Source: Mycolicibacterium crocinum
GTDB lineage: Bacteria; Actinomycetota; Actinomycetes; Mycobacteriales; Mycobacteriaceae
Assembly: GCF_022370635.2 (NCBI RefSeq)
Contig: NZ_CP092362.2
Coordinates: forward strand, 3,658,001 to 3,722,000
DNA: 64,000 bases
Direction: 5' to 3'
Part shown: positions 1 through 9,280 of the stretch, piece after piece
Layout of the letters: each line of letters begins with the position of its first letter
Position numbering within the stretch: the stretch's first letter is position 1
Program-made: the position numbers and the translations under genes
The notes under the pieces: generated by a model
Told to the model about the DNA's origin: nothing
Seen by the model: the letters and a program-made list of their open reading frames with translations, nothing else
The model's database searches: none

Positions 1-170
1 TTGGTCACGGTGGCCGACAGGTTCTGGCCGACGGCTCGGCTGGCCACACCCGCGTGGACGTCGAACGGCGCGTAGATGGTGGTGTTGGCCGGCAGATGCA
101 ACCACACCAGGGTCGCCAAGGCGATCGCGACAACCGTTGCCAAAGCTGAGAACACGGTTCGACGGCTCAT
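1..170 (-). CDS. Partial membrane-anchored protein of unknown function (runs off left edge)
   Basis: The reading frame opens at an ATG (168-170) and is still open at base 1, so only about 56 residues are visible. It begins MSRRTVFSALATVVAIALA, a short basic N-terminus followed by one hydrophobic segment, which suggests a signal anchor with the rest outside the membrane. Its ATG overlaps the TGA of the upstream gene (ATGA), so the two are translationally coupled. I do not recognise the family. Confidence 0.6.
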   Translation of the reverse strand, partial: MSRRTVFSALATVVAIALATLVWLHLPANTTIYAPFDVHAGVASRAVGQNLSATVT

Positions 171-781
171 GCCTTGCCTCGCACCGGAAGTGTGGCCTGA
201 CCGTATTCGGTCTCGCTGTCCACCCAGGTCTTACCGTAGGTGACCATGAGCTCGGTGAATTTCTTCTTCCAGATCCGGATCGTCACCGAATCACCCGGTC
301 GCAGAGAGGCTTCGGGCAACGTCCAGATCGTCGCGACTTCCTCCGTCAGTCCCGGGCCAAGGCTCGGGACCGGTACGCCGTTCGCCAGCCGTACGACACC
401 GTAGAACCGCTTCTCCGGGTGGTCGCGCAGGTCGATCTCGTCATCGAGAAACGCCGGGACGGTGCCGTCGTTGCGGATCTTCATGACGACGCCCAGATAG
501 GTCCGGCCGGGAGTTTTCGGGGCGACCAGGGTGGTACCCGAGCGCAGTTCGTCGACCAACGTGGCGCGTTCGACCGTGACCGTGAAGGCGTTGTCACTGA
601 ACTCGTCACCGGGTTTGAACTCGGTGACGGCGGTGTCAACAGTGTCGAGGCCACCGAACAACGCCGTCCCGGCCAGGATGACTACAGTCAGCAGCTGACC
701 GATCTGGCTGAAGCTCAGGCCGGACAGCCAGCCACGAAAGCCCCGCCGCGGTGTGGCGGCCGTGTCCGGCGCTCCCCCCAT
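167..781 (-). CDS. Membrane-anchored protein with an extracytoplasmic beta-sandwich-like domain, unknown function
   Basis: The product is 204 aa. Residues 1-25 are cytoplasmic and basic, residues about 26-48 form one membrane segment (QIGQLLTVVILAGTALFGG), and the rest resembles a DUF4352-like Ig fold: VTVERATLVDE, then TYLGVVMKIRNDGTVPAF, then a region on maximal ionic/electrostatic terms. Such domains are usually exported. It lies 33 nt after argH on the same strand and is coupled to the next gene by ATGA, so the pair could be read through from the arg operon. No catalytic motif is visible, and the family assignment is a weak inference from fold-like patterns. Confidence 0.65.
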   Translation of the reverse strand: MGGAPDTAATPRRGFRGWLSGLSFSQIGQLLTVVILAGTALFGGLDTVDTAVTEFKPGDEFSDNAFTVTVERATLVDELRSGTTLVAPKTPGRTYLGVVMKIRNDGTVPAFLDDEIDLRDHPEKRFYGVVRLANGVPVPSLGPGLTEEVATIWTLPEASLRPGDSVTIRIWKKKFTELMVTYGKTWVDSETEYGQATLPVRGKA

Positions 782-814
782 ACCTGCCGATCGTAGTGGG
801 TCGCGTGCGATGTT

Positions 815-2223
815 CTAGCGCCGCAAACGGATGCGCAGCTTTTCGATGCTGTCCTGCACCACCCCGAGCTGGTTGGCCACCTGGGTCGGCGCGGTACCGC
901 CGCGGGCGTCGCGGGAGGACACCGATCCGTCGACGGTCAGCACTTCCCGCACCTGCGGGGTCAGCTCAGTGCTGATCCCGGCCAGTTCGTCGTCGGTAAG
1001 TTCGTCGAGGCCGACACCGCGGCCCTCGGCGGCACGCACCGCCTCGCCGGCCGCCTCATGCGCAACCCGGAACGGGACTCCACGGCGCACCAGCCACTCG
1101 GCGACATCGGTGGCCAGGGTGTAGCCGGCCGGCGCGAGTGCCGCCATCCGGTCGGTGTCGAAGCGCAGGGTCGCGACCAGTCCGGCCATCGCGGGCAGCA
1201 CGAGCTCCAGCTGCGCGACGGAGTCAAACACCGGCTCCTTGTCTTCCTGCAGATCGCGGTTGTACGCCAGCGGCTGCGCCTTCAGCGTCGCCAACAGCCC
1301 GGTGAGATTCCCGATCAACCGTCCGGCCTTGCCGCGGGCGAGTTCGGCGATGTCGGGGTTCTTCTTCTGCGGCATGATTGAGCTGCCCGTCGACCAGGAG
1401 TCGTGCAGCGTCACGTAGCCGAATTCGGTTGTGCTCCAGAGGATAATGTCCTCCGCGAGCCGGGACAGGTCAACGCCGATCATCGCGAGCACGAACGCGG
1501 CCTCGGCGGCGAAATCACGAGATGCGGTGGCGTCGATCGAATTGTCAGCCGCGGAAGCGAATCCCAATTCCTCAGCGATCGCATCGGGGTTGAGCCCCAA
1601 TGATGAGCCGGCCAACGCGCCCGAGCCGTAGGGCGACACCGCGGTGCGCTCGTCGAAGTCGGCGATGCGGTCGACGTCGCGCAGCAGCGGATGAGCGTGC
1701 GCCAGCAGATGGTGCGCCAGCAGCACGGGCTGCGCGGCCTGCAGATGGGTCTTGCCCGGCATGATTGCCGTCGGATGGGCGGCGGCCTGCGTCGCCAGTG
1801 CGCCCACCACTTCGAGGGCGCCGTCGGCGACCCGTCGCACCGCGTCGCGCAGCCACATCCGAAACAGGGTGGCCACCTGGTCATTTCGAGACCGGCCGGC
1901 CCGCAACCGGCCACCGAGATCCGGACCGACGCGTTCGATAAGGCCGCGCTCGAGCGCCCCGTGCACATCCTCGTCCGTGACCAGCGGGGTGAAGCTGCCG
2001 TCGGCGACGTCTTGTCCCAGGCTGTCCAGGCCGGCGAGCAACCCGTCGCGCTGCTCGTCGGTCAGCAGACCCGCGGTGTGCAGCACCTTGGCATGCGCTT
2101 TGGAGGCGGCGACGTCATACGGCGCGAGGACCCAGTCGAAGTGCGTGGACTTGCTCAGCGCCGCCAGCGCGGGCGCGGGCCCGTCGGCGAAACGGCCACC
2201 CCAGAGCGAGCCCTCGTTGGTGC

Positions 2224-2227
<4 letters not shown>
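815..2227 (-). CDS. argH: Argininosuccinate lyase
   Basis: This is the last step of arginine synthesis: argininosuccinate to arginine plus fumarate, in the cytoplasm. At 470 aa it has the normal family length. The fumarase/aspartase superfamily signature GSSIMPQKKNPD is present, as are the N-terminal SLWGGRFADGPA and the RAGRSRNDQVAT segment of the active site. The GTG start (2225-2227) overlaps the argG stop by 4 nt (GTGA), so the two last enzymes are coupled. It is the final arg gene of the operon that starts at argC. Confidence 0.97.
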
Positions 2228-3432
<1,205 letters not shown>

Positions 3433-3456
3433 GAAGTGCTCCTTGCTCTTTAGGGT

Positions 3457-3951
3457 CTAGTGGATCTTGTGGATGGTCTCGAACATGGTGGCCAGTTGCG
3501 CGCCGGTCATCGGCTCGCGGGCCACCACCAGGATGGTGTCGTCACCGGCGACGGTGCCGACGACGTCGGGCAGCGCCGCCCGGTCGATGGCGCTGGCCAG
3601 ATAGTGTGCCGCCCCGGGCGGGGTACGCAACACGGCCAGGTTGCCGCTGGCGTCGGTCGACACCAGCAGATCGGCGAGCAGGCGGGACACCCGCTCGGTG
3701 CCGCCGGACACCCCGCGCACCGGGCTGCCGTCCTCGGGCACCACGTAAACGCCGCTGCCACCGTCGGCGCCGCGCAGCTTGACCGCGCCGAGCTCTTCGA
3801 GGTCGCGCGACAACGTGGCCTGGGTGACCTCGATGCCCTCATCGCCCAGCAGCGCGGCGAGCTCGCTCTGGCTGTGCACCGACCGCGAGGACAGCAGTGC
3901 CACGATCCGGGCCTGCCGCCCGGCTCGCGTGGTGCTGACCTCGCTGGTCAT
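3457..3951 (-). CDS. argR: Arginine repressor
   Basis: ArgR is a hexameric repressor that binds ARG boxes when arginine is plentiful. I chose the ATG at 3951 (MTSEVSTTRAGRQ, 164 aa), which overlaps the argF stop by 4 nt; the frame is open further upstream but that would run back into argF. The N-terminal winged helix contains TQATLSRDLEELGAVKL. The C-terminal oligomerisation and arginine-binding domain contains GTVAGDDTILVV. Its position inside the operon implies autoregulation through the ARG boxes ahead of argC (9168-9198). Confidence 0.95.
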   Translation of the reverse strand: MTSEVSTTRAGRQARIVALLSSRSVHSQSELAALLGDEGIEVTQATLSRDLEELGAVKLRGADGGSGVYVVPEDGSPVRGVSGGTERVSRLLADLLVSTDASGNLAVLRTPPGAAHYLASAIDRAALPDVVGTVAGDDTILVVAREPMTGAQLATMFETIHKIH

Positions 3952-4877
3952 CGCTGCTCCAACAACCACACCAACAGTGCCTTCTGGGCGTGCAGCCGAT
4001 TCTCGGCCTCGTCCCACACCGCACTGTGCTTACCGTCAATCACCTCGTCGGTGATCTCGTGGCCGCGATGCGCCGGAAGACAGTGCAGCACAACGGCTTC
4101 AGAGTCGGCGTGGCCGAGTAAGCCGGCATTGAGCTGGAACGGCCGGAACGGGACGACGCGGTCGAGTCCGTCGTTCTCCTGCCCCATCGACGTCCAGGTG
4201 TCGGTGACCAACACGTCGGCCCCCTTCGCACCGGCCACCGGATCGGTGGTGAGGGTGACGGTGGCACCGGTCTGCCTGCCGCGGTGCTCGGCGGCGGCCA
4301 CGAAGAGCGGGTGCGGTTCAAAGCCGGCCGGAGCGGCGATCGTCACATGGATGCCCGCGGTGACTCCGCCGAGCATCAGCGAGTGCGCCATGTTGTTGGC
4401 GCCGTCGCCGAAATACGTCATCCGCAGCCCGCTCAGTGAGCCCTTACGCTCGGCGAGCGTCTGCAGGTCGGCCAGCACCTGACAGGGGTGGAACTCGTCG
4501 GAGAGGGCGTTGACCACGGGAACCGTTGCGGCCGAGGCCATTGCGTTCAGCCGCTGCTGAGCGAAGGTACGCCAGACAATCGCGTCGACGTAGCGCGACA
4601 GGACCCGTCCGGTGTCCTCGAGGGTTTCTTCCCGACCCAGCTGGGTGGCACGGCCGTCGACCACGACGGCGTGGCCGCCGAGCTGGGCGATGCCCACCTC
4701 GAAGGAGAACCGGGTGCGGGTGGAGTTCTTGTCGAAGATGACCGCCACCCCGCGCGGGCCCTCCAGCGGACGCCGGCTCATCGGCTCCCTTTTCAAAGCG
4801 GCTGCGAGCTCGAGGATCTCGGCCTGCTCCCCAGGCTGCAGGTCGTCGTCGCGCAGGAAATGCCTCAGGGTGCTCAT
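3948..4877 (-). CDS. argF: Ornithine carbamoyltransferase
   Basis: It transfers a carbamoyl group to ornithine to form citrulline. At 309 aa it is typical of anabolic enzymes. The carbamoyl-phosphate site STRTRFSFE, the HPCQ motif and the HCLP ornithine-site motif are all present in the expected order. The ATG (4875-4877) overlaps the argD stop by 4 nt and its own stop overlaps argR, so it is in the middle of a tightly coupled operon. Confidence 0.97.
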   Translation of the reverse strand: MSTLRHFLRDDDLQPGEQAEILELAAALKREPMSRRPLEGPRGVAVIFDKNSTRTRFSFEVGIAQLGGHAVVVDGRATQLGREETLEDTGRVLSRYVDAIVWRTFAQQRLNAMASAATVPVVNALSDEFHPCQVLADLQTLAERKGSLSGLRMTYFGDGANNMAHSLMLGGVTAGIHVTIAAPAGFEPHPLFVAAAEHRGRQTGATVTLTTDPVAGAKGADVLVTDTWTSMGQENDGLDRVVPFRPFQLNAGLLGHADSEAVVLHCLPAHRGHEITDEVIDGKHSAVWDEAENRLHAQKALLVWLLEQR

Positions 4878-6040
4878 CGGGCCGCCTCATCCAGGATCGC
4901 CGGTAATGCGTGCAGGAAACTGTCGATCTGCGCTTCGGTGATGATCAGCGGTGGGGCCAGCCGCACCACGTCGGGAGCGGCAGCGTTGACCAGGAAACCG
5001 GCTTCGCGGGCCAGGGTTTCGACCGCCTTGCTCTGCGGCGCGGTCAACACCACGCCACGCAGCAGGCCCCGCCCGCGGACGTGATCGACCAGCGGGTGGC
5101 CCAGCGCCTCGATGCCGTGGCTCAGCGTCTTGCCGAGAACGTCGGCGCGGGTAACCAGGTCCTCCTGGGCGACCACCTTGAGTACCGCCAGCGCGGCAGC
5201 GGTGCACACCGGGTTGCCGCCGAAGGTGCTGCCGTGCAGTCCGGGAGTCAGCAGCTCAGCGGTGGGGCCGATCGCCAGGCAGGCGCCGATCGGCAGGCCG
5301 CCGCCGAGACCCTTTGCCAGCGTGACGATGTCGGGGGTGATTCCGTCGTGCTGGTGGGCATAAAACGCGCCCGTGCGCCCGATACCGGTCTGCACTTCGT
5401 CGACGACGAGGAGCGCGCCGTGGCTACTGGTGATCTCGCGCGCGGCGACCAGATATCCGGCGGGCGGAACCACGACGCCACCCTCACCCATGATCGGTTC
5501 GAGGAACACCGCGGCGGTGTCGTCGCCGACGGCCTGTTCGAGAGCTTCGACGTCCCCGAAGGGCACGTGGGTGACATAGCCGGGCAGCGGCTCGAACGGC
5601 GCCTGCTTGGTGGGCTGTCCGGTCAATGCCAGCGAGCCCATGGTGCGGCCGTGGAACGCATTTTGCGCGGCAACGAGTTTCGTGCGCCCGGTCAGCCGGG
5701 TGATCTTGAAGGCGACCTCGTTGGCCTCGGTGCCGGAGTTGCAGAAGAACGCCCGCGCCGGTGCGCCGAGCTGGTCGACCAACGCCTCGGCCAACGCGAT
5801 CCCCGGTTCGGTGGCATACAGGTTGGACGTGTGGCCCAGCGTGTTGAGCTGAGTGGTGACCGCCTCGATGATCGCCGGGTGCCGGTGGCCGAGGATGTTG
5901 ACCGCGATACCGCCGAGCAGATCGAGGTAGGTCTTACCGCCTTCGTCGGTGACGACAGCGCCGTCGCCGCTGACCAAGGCCAGCGGCGGGGTGCCGTAGT
6001 TGTCCATCATCACGGACTGCCAACGTTCAACGAGCGTCAC
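4874..6040 (-). CDS. argD: Acetylornithine aminotransferase
   Basis: This is a PLP-dependent class III aminotransferase that converts N-acetylglutamate semialdehyde to N-acetylornithine. It has 388 aa. DEVQTGIGRTG supplies the Asp that binds the pyridine nitrogen, and TLAKGLGGGLPIGA contains the Schiff-base lysine. The GTG start (6038-6040) overlaps the argB stop (GTGA). Everything expected for a functional enzyme is present. Confidence 0.96.
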   Translation of the reverse strand: MTLVERWQSVMMDNYGTPPLALVSGDGAVVTDEGGKTYLDLLGGIAVNILGHRHPAIIEAVTTQLNTLGHTSNLYATEPGIALAEALVDQLGAPARAFFCNSGTEANEVAFKITRLTGRTKLVAAQNAFHGRTMGSLALTGQPTKQAPFEPLPGYVTHVPFGDVEALEQAVGDDTAAVFLEPIMGEGGVVVPPAGYLVAAREITSSHGALLVVDEVQTGIGRTGAFYAHQHDGITPDIVTLAKGLGGGLPIGACLAIGPTAELLTPGLHGSTFGGNPVCTAAALAVLKVVAQEDLVTRADVLGKTLSHGIEALGHPLVDHVRGRGLLRGVVLTAPQSKAVETLAREAGFLVNAAAPDVVRLAPPLIITEAQIDSFLHALPAILDEAAR

Positions 6041-6909
6041 GGGTTCACCACCTTCGTGCCGGTGCCTTCATCGGTGAACAGTTCGACCAGCACACAATGT
6101 TCGACGCGGCCGTCGATCACGTGGGCGCTGGGCACCCCGCCCTCGACGGCTCGCAGGCAAGCCTCGATCTTGGGGATCATCCCGCTTTCCAGGTTGGGCA
6201 ACAGATCGGTCAGCGTGTCGGTATCTATCTGGCTGACGAGCGAATTCCGGTCGGGCCAGGCGGTGTACAGACCCTCGACGTCGGTGAGCATCAACAGCTT
6301 CTCGGCGCCCAACGCCCTGGCCACCGCGGCGGCCGCCGTGTCGGCGTTGATGTTGTGCACCACCCCGTCAACGTCGGGCGCGATGGTCGAGATGACCGGA
6401 ATACGCCCGGCTGCAATGAGATCGAGGACCGCGGCGGCGTTGACGTGCTCGATGTCGCCGACCAGGCCGATATCGGTGAGAACGCCGTCGACGGTGACCC
6501 CGCGTCGCACCGCGGTGAGAAGCTGCGCGTCCTCGCCGGTGATGCCGACCGCGTAGGGACCGTGCGCGTTGATCAGGTTCACCAGCTCACGGCCGACCTG
6601 ACCGAACAGCACCATCCGCGCGACGTCGAGTACCTCCGGGGTGGTGACGCGGAAGCCGCCCTTGAATTCGCCTGCGATGCCGAGCTTTTTGAGCATCGCG
6701 CTGATCTGCGGTCCGCCGCCGTGCACCACGACCGGGTGGATACCGGCGTTGCGCAGGAACACCATGTCGTCGGCGAACGCGGCCTTGAGCCGGTCGTCGG
6801 TCATCGCGTTGCCGCCGTATTTGATGACGACGATCTTGTCGTTCAGTTGCTTGAGCCACGGCAGCGCCTCGGCGAGGATCGCGGCCTTCGTGTTCACGGT
6901 CGCGGTCAT
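6037..6909 (-). CDS. argB: Acetylglutamate kinase
   Basis: It phosphorylates N-acetylglutamate, the second step of arginine synthesis and commonly the arginine-feedback-inhibited one in actinobacteria. The product is 290 aa. It belongs to the amino acid kinase family: the N-terminal VIKYGGNAM, the VVVHGGGPQI glycine-rich loop and the NINADTAAAAVARAL nucleotide-site segment are visible. The ATG overlaps the argJ stop by 4 nt. Confidence 0.96.
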   Translation of the reverse strand: MTATVNTKAAILAEALPWLKQLNDKIVVIKYGGNAMTDDRLKAAFADDMVFLRNAGIHPVVVHGGGPQISAMLKKLGIAGEFKGGFRVTTPEVLDVARMVLFGQVGRELVNLINAHGPYAVGITGEDAQLLTAVRRGVTVDGVLTDIGLVGDIEHVNAAAVLDLIAAGRIPVISTIAPDVDGVVHNINADTAAAAVARALGAEKLLMLTDVEGLYTAWPDRNSLVSQIDTDTLTDLLPNLESGMIPKIEACLRAVEGGVPSAHVIDGRVEHCVLVELFTDEGTGTKVVNP

Positions 6910-8126
6910 GAGCTGTAGGCCGAGTTCTCTTCGACGTACGCGTGCGACAGGTCGGTGGTGCGGATGGTTGCCTGACCGTCACCGAGCTTGAGATCGACGG
7001 TCACCTGAACATCCGCGCCGGATAGATCCACCCCGCGGGCGCCGGGCGCCCCGGCGCCGTCGATGCACACCGGGAACCCGTTGAACGACACGGTGATCCG
7101 CTGGGCGTCGATCTCGAAGGGCACCATCCCGACCGCGGCCAGCACCCGGCCCCAGTTCGGATCCGAACCGAACAGCGCTGTCTTCACCAGGCTGTCGCGG
7201 GCCACGACGCGGGCCGCGACGACGGCGTCGTGTTCACTCGGTGCGCCGGTGACGGTGATCGAGATGCGTTTGGTGACCCCTTCGGCGTCGGCCTGCAGCT
7301 GCGCGCACAGGTCGTCGCACACCCGCAGCACCGCCGCGTCCAGATCCTCCTGGGTGGGCGCGATTTCACTGGCGCCCGAGGCGAGCAGCAGCACGGTGTC
7401 GTTGGTCGAGCAGCTGCCGTCGACGTCGAGCCGGTCGAAGGTCTTGGCGGTGGCCCGGCGCAGCGCGGTGTCCAACGCGGCGGCGTCGGCCACCGCGTCG
7501 GTGGTCAGTACCACCAGCATCGTGGCCAACGAGGGAGCCAGCATGCCGGCACCCTTGGCCATTCCACCCACGGTCCAGTTCTCACCCGACTCGATGGAAT
7601 GATGCAGCGCAACCTGTTTGGGCACGGTGTCGGTGGTCATGATGGCGCGCGCGGCTTCCTCGCCGCCGGTCAGTCCGCCACCGAGTTCGTGGACGATGTC
7701 GGTGACACCGGCGAGCACCTTGTCCATCGGCAGGCGGTCGCCGATCAGGCCTGTGGAGCAGATGGCGACCTCGACCGGCCCGGTCTCGGTGCCCCACTGC
7801 GACAGCGCGGCCGCGACGGCCTCGGCGGTGGCGTGGGTGTCCTGAAAGCCGCCCGCACCGGTACACGCGTTGGCACCACCGGAGTTCAGCAGCACGGCGC
7901 GCAGCCGACCGGTGGTGAGCACCTGCTGGCTCCACAACACCGGCGCCGCCTTGACCTGGTTGCGGGTGAACACGCCGGCTGCCGCGTAGTCGGGGCCTTC
8001 GTTGAACACCAGCGCCAGGTCCAAGTTTCCGGATGCCTTGATGCCGGCGGCGATGCCGGTCGCGCGGAAGCCAGCAGGCGCGGTAACCCCTTGCGTCCGA
8101 ACCAAATTGGCATCAGCGAGCGTCAC
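6906..8126 (-). CDS. argJ: Bifunctional glutamate N-acetyltransferase / ornithine acetyltransferase
   Basis: ArgJ recycles the acetyl group from acetylornithine to glutamate, making the pathway cyclic. The 406-aa precursor carries the self-cleavage motif KGAGMLAPSLATMLVV; the proenzyme is cut before the Thr of ATML to give two chains and a new N-terminal Thr nucleophile. The GTG start (8124-8126) overlaps the argC stop by 4 nt. No separate argA-type gene is visible nearby. Confidence 0.96.
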   Translation of the reverse strand: MTLADANLVRTQGVTAPAGFRATGIAAGIKASGNLDLALVFNEGPDYAAAGVFTRNQVKAAPVLWSQQVLTTGRLRAVLLNSGGANACTGAGGFQDTHATAEAVAAALSQWGTETGPVEVAICSTGLIGDRLPMDKVLAGVTDIVHELGGGLTGGEEAARAIMTTDTVPKQVALHHSIESGENWTVGGMAKGAGMLAPSLATMLVVLTTDAVADAAALDTALRRATAKTFDRLDVDGSCSTNDTVLLLASGASEIAPTQEDLDAAVLRVCDDLCAQLQADAEGVTKRISITVTGAPSEHDAVVAARVVARDSLVKTALFGSDPNWGRVLAAVGMVPFEIDAQRITVSFNGFPVCIDGAGAPGARGVDLSGADVQVTVDLKLGDGQATIRTTDLSHAYVEENSAYSS

Positions 8127-9157
8127 GGCGCCACCCCCACAATCGACAGTCCTTCAATCTCCGGCCAGCCCAGCGCCAGGTTCATCGACTGCACCGCGGC
8201 GCCGGCGGTGCCCTTGACCAGATTGTCGATCGCGCACACCGCGACCATGACTCCGGCGTCGACGTCGACGGCCACCGCCAGCTGCGCGGCGTTGCTGCCG
8301 ATCACCGCTCCGGTGCGGGGCAGCTGGCCCTCGGGTAGTAGATGAATGAACGGCTCGGCGTCGTAGGCCTTTTCGTAGGCCGCGCGAATCTCGGACACCG
8401 GCGCCTGGGTGCGCGCGGTGCAGGTGGCCAAAATGCCCCGCGAGGTCGGGATCAGCACGGGGGTGAACGAGACGGTGACGTCACGGTCGGTCACCGCTCG
8501 CAGACCCTGCGCGATCTCCGGGGTGTGCCGGTGTGCGCCGGCGATGTTGTAGGCGCGCGCCGAGCCGATGACCTCCGAACCCAGCAGATCGACCTTGGCG
8601 GCCCGCCCCGCGCCGGAGGTGCCGCTGACCGCCACGACGGTCACCGCCGGTTCGACCAGACCCTCGGCCACCGCGGGCAGCAGGGCCAGCAGCGCGGCAG
8701 TCGGATAGCAACCTGGCACGGCGATCCGCTTGGTGTCCCGCAGCCGGTCCCTTCCACCGGGCAGCTCGGGTAGCCCGTAGGGCCAGCTGCCCGCGTACTC
8801 CGAGCCGTAGAACCGCTGCCAGTCGTCGGCGTCGGTGAGCCGGAAGTCAGCGCCGCAGTCGACGATCAGGGTGTCGTCGCCAAGCTGCTCGGCCAGCGCC
8901 GCCGAGTGGCCGTGCGGCAGGGCCAGGAACACCACGTCGTGACCGGCCAGCACGTCGCGCTCGGTGGGCTGCAGTACCCGGTCGGCCAGCGGCAACAGGT
9001 GAGGGTGATGCTCGGACAGGTGCGTGCCCGCACTGGCGGCGGCGGTCAGCGCGCCGATGCTCAGACGGCCGTCCGCGTAGGCCGGATGTCCGAGCAACAA
9101 ACGCAGGATCTCACCGCCGGCATAGCCGCTGGCACCGGCAATCGCCACCGAAGTCAT
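8123..9157 (-). CDS. argC: N-acetyl-gamma-glutamyl-phosphate reductase
   Basis: This NADPH-dependent reductase is the first gene of the arg operon. The N-terminal Rossmann motif VAIAGASGYAGGE and the catalytic cysteine in PGCYPTAA are present. I chose the ATG at 9157 (MTSVAIAG, 344 aa) because it matches the usual family start. A second in-frame ATG at 9172 lies inside the first ARG box and would add MQNHR. No strong ribosome binding site precedes either, so initiation may be leaderless, which is common in mycobacteria. Confidence 0.95.
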   Translation of the reverse strand: MTSVAIAGASGYAGGEILRLLLGHPAYADGRLSIGALTAAASAGTHLSEHHPHLLPLADRVLQPTERDVLAGHDVVFLALPHGHSAALAEQLGDDTLIVDCGADFRLTDADDWQRFYGSEYAGSWPYGLPELPGGRDRLRDTKRIAVPGCYPTAALLALLPAVAEGLVEPAVTVVAVSGTSGAGRAAKVDLLGSEVIGSARAYNIAGAHRHTPEIAQGLRAVTDRDVTVSFTPVLIPTSRGILATCTARTQAPVSEIRAAYEKAYDAEPFIHLLPEGQLPRTGAVIGSNAAQLAVAVDVDAGVMVAVCAIDNLVKGTAGAAVQSMNLALGWPEIEGLSIVGVAP

Positions 9158-9167
9158 CCTGTGATTC

Positions 9168-9198
9168 TGCATGGTTATGCATACCAATGCAAATGCAT
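9168..9198. promoter_or_regulatory. Tandem ARG boxes (ArgR operator) in front of argC
   Basis: Two inverted repeats of exactly TGCAT-N4-ATGCA overlap here. Box 1 is TGCATGGTTATGCA (9168-9181) and box 2 is TGCATACCAATGCA (9178-9191), sharing one half site. A further TGCAT half site follows at 9194-9198. The 5+4+5 layout agrees with the mycobacterial ARG-box layout as I remember it. The array covers the argC start region, so bound ArgR would block transcription of the operon. Confidence 0.8.
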
Positions 9199-9280
9199 TC
9201 CCTGCCTGGCGCCGAGATCGACGAAATGCAGGCCCCCACTCGCGAAAACCCTGCCAAACGTCGGTTTGGGCGAGGACGGG

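Noticed and set aside
4910..6556. Long plus-strand open frame (548 codons) opposite argD/argB
   Set aside because: It is antisense to two enzymes with complete family motifs; its Arg/Gly/Gln-rich composition is typical of frames mirrored from GC-rich genes.
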